A stretch of DNA of 64,000 bases from Platycnemis pennipes (lineage: Eukaryota; Arthropoda; Insecta; Odonata; Platycnemididae), in assembly GCA_933228895.1 (NCBI GenBank), contig OW121855.1:70890698-70954697 (forward strand), given 5' to 3'. The notes below the pieces were generated by a model. It saw only the letters and a list, made by a program, of their open reading frames with translations, did not search any database and was not told the origin of the DNA. Shown in pieces: positions 32,341-43,169 of this stretch (positions are counted from its first letter, which is position 1; each line of letters starts with the position of its first letter). Both the position numbers and the translations under genes were made by a program.

Positions 32341-33850
32341 TGAAACAGCTTATCCTGTTTATTGGAATTGCATTACGCCATTGTGTACTAAAGAACTGGA
32401 TGATTAGCAATGACCGGAGGATTTGAATTCGTTATCTTGTTGTTTTCATCGCTAAGGTATTTTAACATCCTTAGGAAAATAAAAAAGCCACATTATCAAA
32501 ATAGTAACGCAGTTGATTGTGACCGATATGGTTGGAACAGCCATTGCTTTTATGTAAATGATAATACTTTAATCATTGAGCAAACAATACAAGTTTATGG
32601 GATGGAATTTAATTGAAACTGATGCCCGTATTAATAATGCAACACTTGGCATTTCATTTACCAAAGGACTATACTTTATTTTGGAGTGATCGCATCAAAG
32701 TACAAAAATGGGATTGAACATTTTACAATATTACAGTGTTTTTAAAACTCCGGGTTATAAAAACGTTATAGCTCTGTACATACAGAATTCTGGTCATAAA
32801 AGTTTTCATTCCTATTGGATACCTATACCTATGCGTAAATTAAAAGGATTACACCACTCGGTGAAAATCACAGCTATGCCACGTAAACTTTACATTAAAA
32901 ACAAAAACATCGACTATTATCATGCAAAAATTCTAGCCCTGCTTTAGTTTTTGATCAACGAAAACGGAAAATATCGAGAGCTGCTTACCACAAAACCTTA
33001 AGATGGTAAAAGATGGATCATAGAAACGTCTTAACTGCGATACAAAATCCACCATTGTATAAAAGCTGTTATGAGGGATGTCTATGTTTTGTTCTTGCAA
33101 TATAGCCAATTTTAGGCTGGAGAAGTGTAACATAATATCCACATAGCAATGCGATACTACATGCTTACCTCAGTCCGCGATAAAAATTTGATATTGCTTG
33201 TGAAATATAGGAAAAGTTTAGGGAACAGCTTATAAACACCCATAATTATCAGAGGTTTAAATTTTGTTTTTGCAAACGACCAGTAAAATGGAATTAGGTT
33301 CTAAATAATATTTTGAGTATTTTGTTGCCGTTATGACGATTGTCAAGTCTCTACGATCATAAATATTAATATCTCTAGATAAATAAATAAAACTAGGTTG
33401 GAAGCTTTACTTGACCCCAGCTAAAAATTAATACTGAATCTTTTCAGAGCATTTGAGCTCAATCTGTTTATCAATGATGTTAAAAAGGATTCGAGAACAC
33501 ACACATGTTATGCTCGATATAAAATAGAAAAACAAGGCAAAGAAACTGAGCTCAGCCGTTGTAATGGATGTAAAATATCCTTCTCGCGATTATTAAATAT
33601 CTTAGTTGACGTCATGTAAAATGTGCCTATACGTTAAGGTGTATACGCGGTTTGGCAACGGTGAATCTAAAGAAGCTCCCTAACTCTACATTTTCTCTGT
33701 TTCTATCTCATGTTAGCCACATTAATAAATCATTGATCAATCAAGATGAAACTGAATGCGTGACTATATTTGGTGGAGTTTTGCCTCCAAAAAAACTAAA
33801 AAAGTTCATAAAACAGAGAAAATAATATAAAACTGAAAAAAAGAATTGTG
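32340..33850. other. AT-rich intergenic stretch with short unrecognised frames
   Basis: Short frames at 32,410-32,616 and 32,708-32,947 have ordinary amino acid composition but no motif I recognise and no splice context. No repeat family seen. Confidence 0.25.
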
Positions 33851-33852
33851 GA

Positions 33853-34042
33853 AACACTGGTAACGGCTTTCGGGCGTTCCTCCGCATAGTGTTGTGTCAA
33901 GACGACGACAGTTTCTCCAGCCATCCTGCTGGCGTCTTCAGGTCACTTCTGACCTGAAAACGCCAACAGGATGGCTGGAGAAAATGTCGTCGCCTTGACA
34001 CAACACTACGGGGAGGAACGCACTAAAGCCGTTACCAGTGTT
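33853..34042. mobile_element. Foldback element F3 with 93-bp ungapped arms and hammerhead-like cores
   Basis: Arms 33,853-33,945 and 33,950-34,042 are inverted copies around a 4-nt loop with no indels and few mismatches. Each arm carries CTGAAGA (CTGAAAA in the right arm), a CCAGC/GCTGG helix and GAAAC (GAAAA in the right arm), spaced as in the other hammerhead-like repeats of this window. Stem III is not clearly formed, so a catalytic RNA is only a possibility. The near-perfect symmetry means that any read-through transcript folds into a 93-bp duplex. Confidence 0.8.
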
Positions 34043-34273
34043 GAGAAACTCCGCGAAAACCTCAGATCCAATTAGAATTTTGGAAAGATTGAATAAAAAC
34101 GAATCAAATTTAAAGAATAAAAATAATATAATAAAATAATTATTTTCATTTTAATATTTTATTGTGCGCATCTTTTCTGGACAAATCAGACTAAAATCCT
34201 GTTCACTTTTAGAAGTACTTGGGCTATTGTATGGGCATAGCGGTAACCCTTAAAAACACAAATACCAAAGTGT

Positions 34274-34484
34274 TTTATTAGGAAAAACCTGGTGCGTGTA
34301 CGTGGTGAACACTTGGTGAAGAATCACCACCTGCCATCCAGACAGGGAGGTGGCTTGAAGGCCAATCTGAAGATGTTGATGAAGGGGAATGATCTTCCAC
34401 CGTCTCATGTGGAATCAGCCTCCGGACCTTGAGCGTCTTCAACGGGAGACCGGCAAGCAAACAAGATCCTCCTTCCCCATGCAC
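34274..34484 (-). CDS. Possible terminal exon with polyadenylation signal
   Basis: On the minus strand a 68-codon frame (34,484 to 34,278; 'LPLKTLKVRRLIPHETVEDH', 'SSDWPSSHLPVW') ends in TAA that overlaps an AATAAA signal at 34,279-34,274. It is followed by a GU-rich stretch (TTTGGTATTTGTGTTTTT), the usual layout of an animal cleavage/polyadenylation site. No splice acceptor or family could be identified, so the 5' boundary is arbitrary. It could also be the 3' end of a non-coding transcript or chance. Confidence 0.25.
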
Positions 34485-34489
34485 CGTGC

Positions 34490-35600
34490 ATAGGTACTCA
34501 TTTCCCTATTCTTTCCACGCCCCTTCCCCTAACATCCACAACTCTCTCCAACCCCTCCGTGTATTGTCCGCCCCTACCTCTGTACCCCCGCATCCCCCCC
34601 CACAACCCTGGGGCAACACCCCTCACTATACCCTTCCTCTACTCCCCCCACCCTTCCACACACACTAACACCAATGCACACAAGGGCCGATCTGACCCCT
34701 TGCACTCCCTTCCCCCTTCAATTCTGCGAAAAACCGCACAGCCCCACCCCCGCCCGGAAGGGCTAGGGAGGGAGGGACGAAGGGAGAGATAGAAAGAGAG
34801 AGAGAGAGACGTCCTAATGCAAAAGATAAATACTGACGTCGAATGAGGGACGGGGAGTTTTCGGACCCTACCCCCGAGAGAGGACAGGCCTGGCGGGAGG
34901 CGAAGCAAACGAGGGGTGGGGATAAGGGTACAATTCGGAGGGGTTGTGGAAGGGAAAGGGGGGGTGAGCTTTGCGGGTTCCGCAGGGTTTACGGGGGTGT
35001 GCGGAAGGTTTTGGTGGCACTGGGAGGAGGGGTAGTGAGAACGGTGGGGGGAGGGACGGCGGTGAAGCTTTTGAATACAAAATGGCGCGGGACTTCTGGA
35101 GTGGGGTGATGTAGCGACTGGTCTAACGTTCGAAGGGAGGCCTGAAGAATGGGTAGGGGCCCTTTGCGGGGGGCCACGGAGGAGTATAGGGCCTCGGATG
35201 TGCTTCGATTCTTGGGGGCCGTCGATTGAAAGAGGGCCCTCATCTCCCCCTCCGCGCTGATAGATCCGTAACATGTGTGGCCAGTTGGAGGACGATTCGG
35301 GGACCTTTCGCAGTCCTTAGGAGTCCTCGCGACCTTCCAATATGGTCCGAAACACCACCGTGACTTGGATGTGACGTCCGATGTTACGGTGAGGATTTAT
35401 CGTCGATGTTTTTCGCATTCACCTTCTGGGGATTGGGGTGTGTCGCGGATATCACACTACTGGACCGAGGGTCTCAAGTGTCTAGCCATATTGAGTCCTC
35501 ACTAGGTCAACAATGGGAGAGTTGTTGTGATTATCCAGGGTGACTTAGAATAACTACGATCGTTCTAGAGTGCGGAAGGTTGTTAACAAATTTAAGCCGA
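34490..35600. other. Strand-switching C-rich/G-rich island
   Basis: C-rich plus strand at 34,500-34,770 with an (AG)n run at 34,793-34,809, then G-rich at 34,850-35,230 and CpG-bearing at 35,240-35,500. The longest frame of the window (211 codons, minus, 34,639-35,274) lies here. It is Pro/Ser/Arg-rich, overlaps other frames on both strands and has no recognised domain. Confidence 0.4.
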
Positions 35601-35629
35601 TATGTTGAATAAAATTTCGATCTGATTGA

Positions 35630-35720
35630 TAGATAACAAGCCCACATTGTAAAAGGTCCTGAGTTTGATTCCCGTCTCGAGCAACGATATCATTTTCGTG
35701 CCATTATAAGGTAAAATAGT
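35630..35720 (+). repeat. tRNA-like repeat head
   Basis: 'GGTCCTGAGTTTGATTCCCG' near 35,655 resembles a T-arm/B-box after a paired segment. No complete tRNA cloverleaf can be drawn, so a SINE head is more likely. Confidence 0.35.
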
Positions 35721-35999
35721 ATAATTAATGCACCTTTGGGCTTTCTTTTTCCATACCTAAATGAGATTAGCAGTAAAACAGTTAGCATTTTGGCATAATC
35801 GTCAGTTACTTAAAATAACTGTGCATATGAGCAGTCGGTCTTACAATTGGATATCTTTTCATTACGTATTGTCCCTATACGGCTCCTTAATTTCCTAGGC
35901 TGATTCCATTCCTTTTCAAAATTCAGATCAAAGCAGAACTCACAATGTCAATGGTAATGAAACGTTTGATTCCTTAGCAGTAATGCTCGTCAGATATTT

Positions 36000-36065
36000 T
36001 TTCACCCCTACCATACCCCTTTCGATGGCTTGCGGGGTGTCGTTTATGCATAGATGAAGTTTAAA
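36000..36065 (+). mobile_element. CR1/Jockey-type LINE 3' terminus
   Basis: 'TTCACCCCTACCATACCCC', 'GATGGCTTGCGGGGTGTCG' and the final 'ATAGATGAAG' match, in the sense orientation, the terminus at 46,815-46,876. Confidence 0.6.
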
Positions 36066-36485
36066 TCCGACGCTAAGATGGTGTATCAAGATAAAGGCAG
36101 TCCTTGAGCCCTAGTATATTTATTTGGAGCGTCCTGCCGTCTTCAGCCTAATCAGGCCCTTTTCAGATAAACCTGAATATGTCATCATCGAAGTTAGCCC
36201 ATTATAAGGTGTGTAGATTCAGAACTACCAAAAGCGTGGTTTTAGGCTAGCAAAAAAAGTATTTTTTAATCTTGGGATTTAGATGCTCCAACGGCTAAGG
36301 TGACACCGCACCGTATAAACAATTCTCTAAAACTAAACCAAAAACTTTGAGCGACTACTTTGTCATTTACCTACACGCCGAAAAGTATCAACTGTACTTA
36401 TTTTGAAGTTAGTCTCTTCAAAGAAGCAAGCGAAAGAATTTCTAATATGGGTTTGGGTGATCTTACTAAAAACGTTGCATAGTAC

Positions 36486-36845
36486 CTTATAAGAAAATCC
36501 CAGCATCACGCTAAACATACCAGAAGCAGCATTTGACATCACGACTCTTGGGTCTCCAGGGACACATTTCCAATCCATCTACCGTAACATGCAAGGGAAA
36601 TTTAATTTTCCTGCACATTTTTGTTCACGAAAGTGTAACAATTCCTCAACATTATCTCCGAAAATCATGAATTCGTTTCATGGAAAATCAACAAAGATAT
36701 TACTTAGCGTTTTCCCGTCCTTAAAGTTAAGAATAATGCATTCTGCACAATCGGCCTCATCAAATAGATCAAAGACACAATTGGCGACTCTATTCATTCG
36801 CTTGTTCCAGACTTCCGGGTTCCGGCTCATAACGGCTCCTTTCAA
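36486..36845 (-). pseudogene. Exon-like segment with two in-frame stops
   Basis: The minus strand shows a good splice acceptor (pyrimidine tract ending CTCTTTCAG at 36,848-36,846), then 360 nt, then a donor-like AAG|GTACTA at 36,485. Reading from the first base gives 120 codons, phase 0 at both ends: 'VMSRNPEVWNKRMNRVANCV', 'DEADCAECIILNFKDGKTL', then TGA (36,680-36,678), 'NEFMIFGDNVEELLHFREQK', then TAG (36,581-36,579), and 'MDWKCVPGDPRVVMSNAASG'. Composition on both sides of the stops stays protein-like in the same frame. I do not recognise the family. A decayed exon of a host gene or of a duplicated gene is inferred; sequencing error or a chance frame are alternatives. Confidence 0.5.
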
Positions 36846-36849
36846 CTGA

Positions 36850-38210
36850 AAGAGGGAAAAGGAATTGAATTTGCCTCTATTCTGAGCAAGATGCAACATC
36901 TCTCTCTCTCTGTGAGTGAATGGAGTCGGACCAGGCTATAGTGGAGAATGGTTCGAAAATGCAACTCTTTATAGACGTCCTCCGAGATGCCAGCGCGACT
37001 GCTGTTCAATAATTGTATGACTCTATAACTATAGTCTGCCGTAGGATACTGGAGTACCGTGTCTGTGGTTGGACCTTACGTTTCCAAGTAATTGAATTCT
37101 GTCCACCCTGTTCATAATCTTGGCTCGTTCAATTAATTGAACTTCATTCCTAGACAAAACGTCGGTAACCGTCGATATTGCTCCAGTTAACTATATTTTC
37201 ACCCGCAAAAACGCGATGTACTACAATTATTTCTCATAAAAAACATCTCCACCACATACCACTCTCGATTCTGACGTTCTCACGTCGTTTTCCCTGTGGA
37301 TCGCGCAGATATCAATCCACAAAGGCAAGAATGACTACCGGGTACGCGTGCCAAAACGTCATGAAACCAGGGACAAACCCCGTCGGGAATAGGCGGAAGG
37401 GACGGTCGAGGGTGGCGGCAGAAATTTGATTGAATCCGGACGATTGATCACCTTTTAACAATCCGCTTCCTGGTGACCAAACCCCCTTAAGCACCCCACC
37501 CCTACCCCCAAACCCCTGGCTGTGCACCCTCCGTCACGCCTCGGCGCCCTTATACATTCAACCCTTGGGTCCTAACCCTCATCTGTTCAGTCTCCCCAGC
37601 TACCCTGCTACACTACCACACCAACCAACCTGGATCACCAGCAATACAGCCCGGATGCGAGATTACAGATATATCTCAAAAGGCACGCGCTGGCTTCAAA
37701 ATAACTCGGAAAAGTGCAGGTAAAATTATTTCTGTACAGATTGACGGAGGATGCGTAAGGGATTGCCAGAGAAAAAAGGTTCCATAAATGAGAGTCTAAA
37801 TACGGACCTTATTTAGTTTTCTGGGACAACACTTAGACCACTTCGCTACCCAAGAAATCTCACCCTAAAGTAAAATTTCAGGAGAAGCAAAGTTACACCT
37901 ATTTAAAGATATTTATCTATTCTATTACGGGTTTAATAGGAATGCTTAGGATTAATGGGAGCATCTCCCGCGAGGCCATTAGCAGTACGCACAATCTAAG
38001 TCACTTACTGTCATTTTTTTTTCTTCTAACGTATTCAAAGAACTTACTATTAATTAAGTTAGGGGAAAAGTTGAAAAAGGTAAAGCTTTACGGATGAACA
38101 AGCAGCGGTGAGCCAGACAATTACGGGCTGGAAAATTTATTGGATGCGTTAATAAAACAGTGTGAAAGATACGGAAGAAGAAGAAGATGATAAAACGAAA
38201 GTAATGATGT
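36850..38210. other. Intergenic stretch with GC-rich part
   Basis: A (CT)n run lies at 36,901-36,914 and GC-rich DNA at 37,260-37,660. A minus-strand frame at 37,312-37,527 ends 'FPTGFVPGFMTFWHAYPVV' but has no recognised family or splice context. No repeat family was seen. Confidence 0.25.
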
Positions 38211-38214
38211 TTGC

Positions 38215-38900
38215 CTAAAAACAAGAAGTAGGAGTAGGAGGTCTCACAATATAATATGTGGAGCAATTCATCTGCCTTGGTAATACATTTGAGAAAAAGC
38301 GTTCTACCGCAGTGAGTTCAAAGAAAGATCGAAAGAGGCTTTTGCCATTCAAGAAATCTACGTTAAATTTATTTAACAATGACCTTATCATTAATTTTAT
38401 TAATGAGGGGGTTATTGCGTAGGGAAGTCATCAAAGGACTGGTGAAAAGTCGAATATGGGGCGAGGAATTGTATGATTCTAAAGCATGGACTTTAAGAAA
38501 GAAGATAAAAATATACTTATGACTTTTGAGATGTGGACATAGAAAGATGGGTAAGGTTAGGTGGAAAATATACTTATGACTTTTGAGATGTGGACATAGA
38601 AAGATGGGTAAGGTTAGGTGGGTGAAAAGGATTACGAACCAGTAAGTGCTGGATATTGCAGGGGAGGAAAGAAAGGTGTTTGTTATTAGGAGAAGGCAGA
38701 GGATATGGATTGAGGAGAGGGGCTTATGAAGTATGTGACAGAGAGAAGAGATTTTAATGCGCAAGATTGAGGGAGAAAATGACAGGAAGATTGATTAGAA
38801 TAATGAAAGGCAGGAGGTTTGCGGATATAAAGTGGAAAATCATATAAAAGATAAGCTTGATAAATGCTAAACATGGTTATCAACATATTTCATTAATGGA
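38215..38900 (+). pseudogene. Diverged LINE C-terminal fragment (RTE-like)
   Basis: In broken frames the plus strand reads 'FCYLGNTF', 'YDSKAWTLRKK', 'CGHRKMGKVRWVKRITNQ', 'VLDIAGEERKVFVIRRRQRI' and 'WIEERGL'. These correspond in order to the 'CYLGS', 'YGSEAWTLRKED', 'MWCYRRMMKISWVDRVTNEE' and 'RRRQ.WIGHIL' blocks of RTE-type C-termini. It belongs to a different subfamily from the main RTE here. A 57-bp tandem duplication lies within it. Confidence 0.65.
38508..38621 (+). repeat. Exact 57-bp tandem duplication
   Basis: Units 38,508-38,564 and 38,565-38,621 are identical head-to-tail copies inside the LINE fragment. The length is a multiple of three. The perfect identity suggests a recent event or an assembly artefact. 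Confidence 0.9.
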
Positions 38901-39552
38901 AAATTTTCTAATTGGATTCCTAAAACCAGGTGGTAAAAGTTATCTGACAAATTGCACTTCCTAAATCTTTTGTAGCCGAGACAAACGTGTTGCTCACTCG
39001 TCTATAGCATATAATTAGAGAGGTGAGATTTTAGGTATAATTTCCGCTAAAAATCTTAAAATACTACGATTCTTAAGTGAATAGATGCATTAGAGACTTG
39101 TTATCCAAATGAAAAACACAAAAACAAGATCCTAACATATATTTCTCTCCTTGTTCATGCCGACAGCGAAGCGTAATTTTTGAATGCGCCATCTCGTATA
39201 TTTCAGGCACACGACTTCAAGGAAGACTTTCTCACTGCGGAGACAAATGTTTAAGGGCGGTCGCGACCTTTTTTGAAAAAGATTCCGGGAAAGAAATAAA
39301 GTTGCAGCAATTTCGAAAAAACTGCTGTTGTTGCAACTCTAAAAGGACTTACAGAGTTACAAAAACAAGAGTTTTTAGTGGCGTACTTTCTCTTAAAATA
39401 ACTGAACTCCGCACCGTATACTTTCTCTCTACACTCCTTCACTTCGTCCTTCTGAAGGTTTCTCAGAAGTCTATCCTCTTAAGATCGCTTCTATCCATTA
39501 AGCGAAGCCCGCTTCCAAACCCAGCTCCATACATCACCAACTTTCTCCCTAG

Positions 39553-39813
39553 CAATCCACAGGGAGTGGATCTCACATTTCAAGGAGGGACTATTTTGAA
39601 GTAAAAGGCCAAGCCGCGGAAGACATTTTAGGGAAGGAAAACCAACTTTTTTGTTTCGCGATGGCCAAGGACTTCTTCAATCTCAAGAAAGCAATGGTTC
39701 TGCAGCATTTGTCCAAGGGTTTGTGCCGCGCCTTAATCGAGGACATTCAATTCTTAGAGGATTCACGAAACAAGAAAGAAAGCTCAAAATTCTCGGCTCT
39801 TGAAAATATTTAG
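39553..39813 (+). CDS. Unrecognised 86-codon exon-like frame
   Basis: After an acceptor-like pyrimidine tract (TTTCTCCCTAG, ending 39,552), one frame is open for 86 codons to TAG at 39,811-39,813. It contains 'RRDYFEVKGQAAEDILGKEN', an in-frame ATG at 39,661, 'MAKDFFNLKKAMVLQHLSKG' and 'CRALIEDIQFLEDSRNKKE'. The composition is balanced and helix-prone, unlike other frames nearby. The family is unknown to me. It could be a terminal exon, a short protein of 50 codons from the ATG, or a fragment of an unrecognised mobile element. A donor-like GGTAGTC near the stop leaves an internal exon possible. Confidence 0.4.
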   Translation, partial: QSTGSGSHISRRDYFEVKGQAAEDILGKENQLFCFAMAKDFFNLKKAMVLQHLSKGLCRALIEDIQFLEDSRNKKESSKFSALENI

Positions 39814-40224
39814 GGTAGTCATTACTAGTATAATCTAAACTTTGAGATGATTTAAGACTTCTATATCTTTAGGCAACGGACTTATATATATTTGGGCTAA
39901 ACTCATATTTTCCATAGTATACTATGAACAGTGTTTTTGAAAATTTCGATGCGAGTATTATATAAAAGAACTTCTTATCCATGGATATAATTAAATCGAG
40001 AGAGCTGCCTCCTAAAATGATTTTCGGTTACAAATTATGATATACATTAAGATGTAGCTTAACAAACTTTATTACTTGAAATTGTCACACTATGTCTAAA
40101 TAACCATCTATTTTACTGTAAATCACTATTCCACTCAGCTGCGTCTTTGATCATTTGAATGCTATTAGTTTATTTTGTACTAAGGTAACTGTTTTTATAG
40201 TTTTTTGCTTAAAGTATTACTTCT

Positions 40225-40680
40225 TTAAAGTCCTCAGTTCTAACACTGGTTTGATGCAATTCTCCCTCGACTCTTCTATCGTATAACCTCATCATATTTA
40301 TCTATTTATCTCCCATTAATATCGTATGCTACTTGGTTTATAAGCTTCTTCATAGCAATTTTCCTAACTTGGTTTATATGTAGTCACCATATGCTGCTTT
40401 TTCCTCTCGTCTTTTCCACAGCTACCCCCGTGAGTCCATAAGTTTAACAGTGGGTCTATCTTCATAACAGAGCATTTAAAACATTTCTTTTTCCTTCTTC
40501 TCATTTTAGGCCTTCTTTTTAAGCTAGTTGTATGGTTTGTAAATTTTATCGAAGCCATTCCCCTGCAACATAATATTTTGAAAGCTTCAAATATTGTGCT
40601 TTCTAGGGCATTTCTTTTTGTCATAAAAGAGCAAGCTACAGTTACACGATCCAATAGAATATAAAACACATCCTAATGAA
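40225..40680 (-). pseudogene. Diverged LINE C-terminal fragment (RTE-like)
   Basis: The minus strand reads 'MTKRNALESTIFEAFKILCC', 'RGMASIKFTNHTTSLKRR' and 'MKIDPLLNL', mirroring the 'TKRDEKRLEAFEMWCYRRM' type C-terminus. Further on, 'MMRLYDRRVEGELHQTSV' in another frame mirrors the 'MKRLADRRIEWRAASNQS' end. It is strongly decayed. Confidence 0.55.
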
Positions 40681-40689
40681 ATTGAATGA

Positions 40690-41220
40690 ATATTACGTTC
40701 TCTTATTTTAATACTATGAATATGTATTCAAAGGTGAACATTCCTCATACATGGTAGGTATATTTAATACCGCGCAATAGGCGAAAAATATAGTGGCTTT
40801 CAAAACAATATTATTTTACTCATCCAACGTTTTTCTTCGAACATTGAAGTATTCAGGCGAAATCCAGGCGAATGGTATACATCTGTACCACTGCGCAAAA
40901 CTGCATATTTGGAGTTAACAAACGGCTTCAGGCGTAATTTTGTAGCGTTTATTTATTAGAGTTTTTTTCCTAAGGACAATTTTAACTTGAAGAAATTTGC
41001 ACGTTTTTAAAATTTATAATACTGATTTAGGCATCGGCACCTTGAAAACTGCAAGATGTTCAAACATGGATGGATTGCATTATAAACAATGGAATTAAAA
41101 GTTAGCCATTTTATCGCGATTGGGCTATGTTTAATAGGTCAGTGTTTCTGTCCAACTAGTAGAGAGCGAGCCTATAGTAGCCTAATTTCTGAGAATAGCG
41201 AATTGAAATGCCTTTTCAGT
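40690..41220. other. AT-rich intergenic stretch
   Basis: Nothing recognisable. Confidence 0.3.
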
Positions 41221-41620
41221 CTTCAGACGTCAAGGTTGGACGCCTCATCGAACAGAACTAGCTGAGATGTGAATAACAATGAACAGTGCGTATCCTGCGG
41301 ACGTAGGGTTCTTTCACACGGACGGATCCGATGCGAGAAGGGATAAGAGTCGCCGTAACCCCTTGGGGTATTGTGGGCATCGGACCCTTCCGAAAGGGTT
41401 GGCATCCCCGAGGGACTCGATGGCATCTACGGTTACCCTCACTCCCCGTCTCCCCACAGCCCTTTGCCCACCGAGCCCAATCGATCGGATTCTCCACCAC
41501 GTGTCTCCAACTTTTTCAATCATCGCCCTTGTTGTCCTTAGATTTTCCGAGAGGAAAAAACCAATCATAGAGCGAAAAATTGAAAAGAAGAACGAATCAT
41601 TGTTCAGACGTCTTTAAAAA
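41220..41620. other. CpG-bearing island with overlapping frames
   Basis: Frames of 80-112 codons overlap on both strands (plus 41,279-41,617; minus 41,258-41,500 and 41,314-41,568). Multiple open phases at raised GC are expected by chance and none shows a domain. Confidence 0.3.
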
Positions 41621-41639
41621 CAATGAAAATGACGCCTAC

Positions 41640-43010
41640 ATTACATCGCACTAGGCTAGACATTGCTATCTTTATCTTATTTTACGAGGCTTCTTTTATT
41701 ACTGGTCACCACTCGTTTACTTCAAAGGCTTTTATGGCGTTGTGATGAAGAAGGGTGCATTTCTTTCAAGGGTGCTCCCAAGTTTGTTAACTGTAGGTGA
41801 CACAACAGGAACTAGACCTCAAGCTGCCGACTTCCACCTGGAAACGGCTGCTAGAATGGAGCCGAAACAGTTGTCACCAACAGTCGACAGACGTGACGGG
41901 AACTATGAATGAATACACACTTCTTTTAAAAGACAGGTCCCCACTCGACTTGGCTCATCTATTGCCTTACCTCTTCATATTAAAATAATGTTTTCCTAAT
42001 AGATCTTTCACTACTTTTACATGGATACCATTAAGAGGTCTTTCTTTATCTTAATTCCGACATACTTTAAACTTATTTAGATGACTGAATAGTTAACGCG
42101 GAATATATAAGTTAGATTTCCCTATATTATAGATTTGCCCAGGGTACATTTTAAGAACTTTATAATATTTATTTATTTGACTATTCCCTTGGAACCAATT
42201 GTTACAGTAACAGCCATTACAATCAATAATCATCGCTCTTCGACAAAAACCACGCTTACAATTCTCTCAGTGCTGTCTTTCAGCTGCTGTTATTATCCAT
42301 TTCCGACAACCGTATAGGAGCACGTTACAAATTTTCGCTGAAATTAAGTGCTTCGTTTGCCGTCAGGCTAGTCTTTTAGTTCCTAACGGAGCCATATATA
42401 TTTAGTAAAATGTAATTAATTTACTAATTTTGCCAGTTTGATAACAATAAATATATCATTGAGATGAAATGGTGAATTTACAATATATTAATATGCTTCC
42501 TACCTCCAAATAAGAAACTCATCGTTAGTACCTTGAACTAGCTATTTGAAAAAGCTTATCTGAAACAGCACATTTCAAATAAAGCTTCCTTATGAACCTT
42601 TCAGTAAGGTCAACACAGAGCCTAATTACGATCACAGACAAGGTTGGGGAGGGGCAGTTTTCATATTAAAATAATGTTTTCCTAATATGTGTATTAATTC
42701 CTGCTGACGGTTACCTGGCGTTTATAATATCAAAACTATAGCTGACGACGGCATAGACATAACGCCTCTCCTTCCTGTCCGATAACGACAAAAAGTAATG
42801 GGATGAGAGAAGAGAGTCCAAAGACGTGTGAAATTCACTTATCAGGGAAAGGGGGTCAGATCCCTTCCTTGTGCCACCTGGAAGTTTCACAAAAAGATAG
42901 GATATCCAGAAATTAACACTACTTGGCTCTAGGCGTTTCCAAATGCATCTCTCGGACTAGATACTGGTCCCTCACAATAGGCAACCCAACGCCTTACCCT
43001 CCACAATCGA
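41640..43010. other. AT-rich intergenic stretch
   Basis: No gene or repeat family recognised. Confidence 0.3.
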
Positions 43011-43039
43011 TGTGTTAAAATTTTCTCGGTCCATATTTA

Positions 43040-43128
43040 TCAAGCACTGTTCTTTTAGAAAACCCGTGCCATGTCGCGGTGATCTGACCCCTCTCCCGAC
43101 GCGGGTTACCCAAAAGAACAGTGCTTGA
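43040..43128. repeat. 17-bp perfect inverted repeat
   Basis: TCAAGCACTGTTCTTTT (43,040-43,056) is exactly complementary to 43,112-43,128, with a 55-nt loop. It might be a degenerate transposon end pair or an RNA stem-loop. Confidence 0.85.
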
Positions 43129-43169
43129 AATTAACCACACTATTTTTAACTGGAGTGTAATGCCTCGTA

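Noticed and set aside
34639..35274. 211-codon open frame, longest in the window
   Set aside because: Pro/Ser/Arg-rich, overlaps other frames on both strands within a skewed GC island, and has no domain, acceptor or conserved motif.
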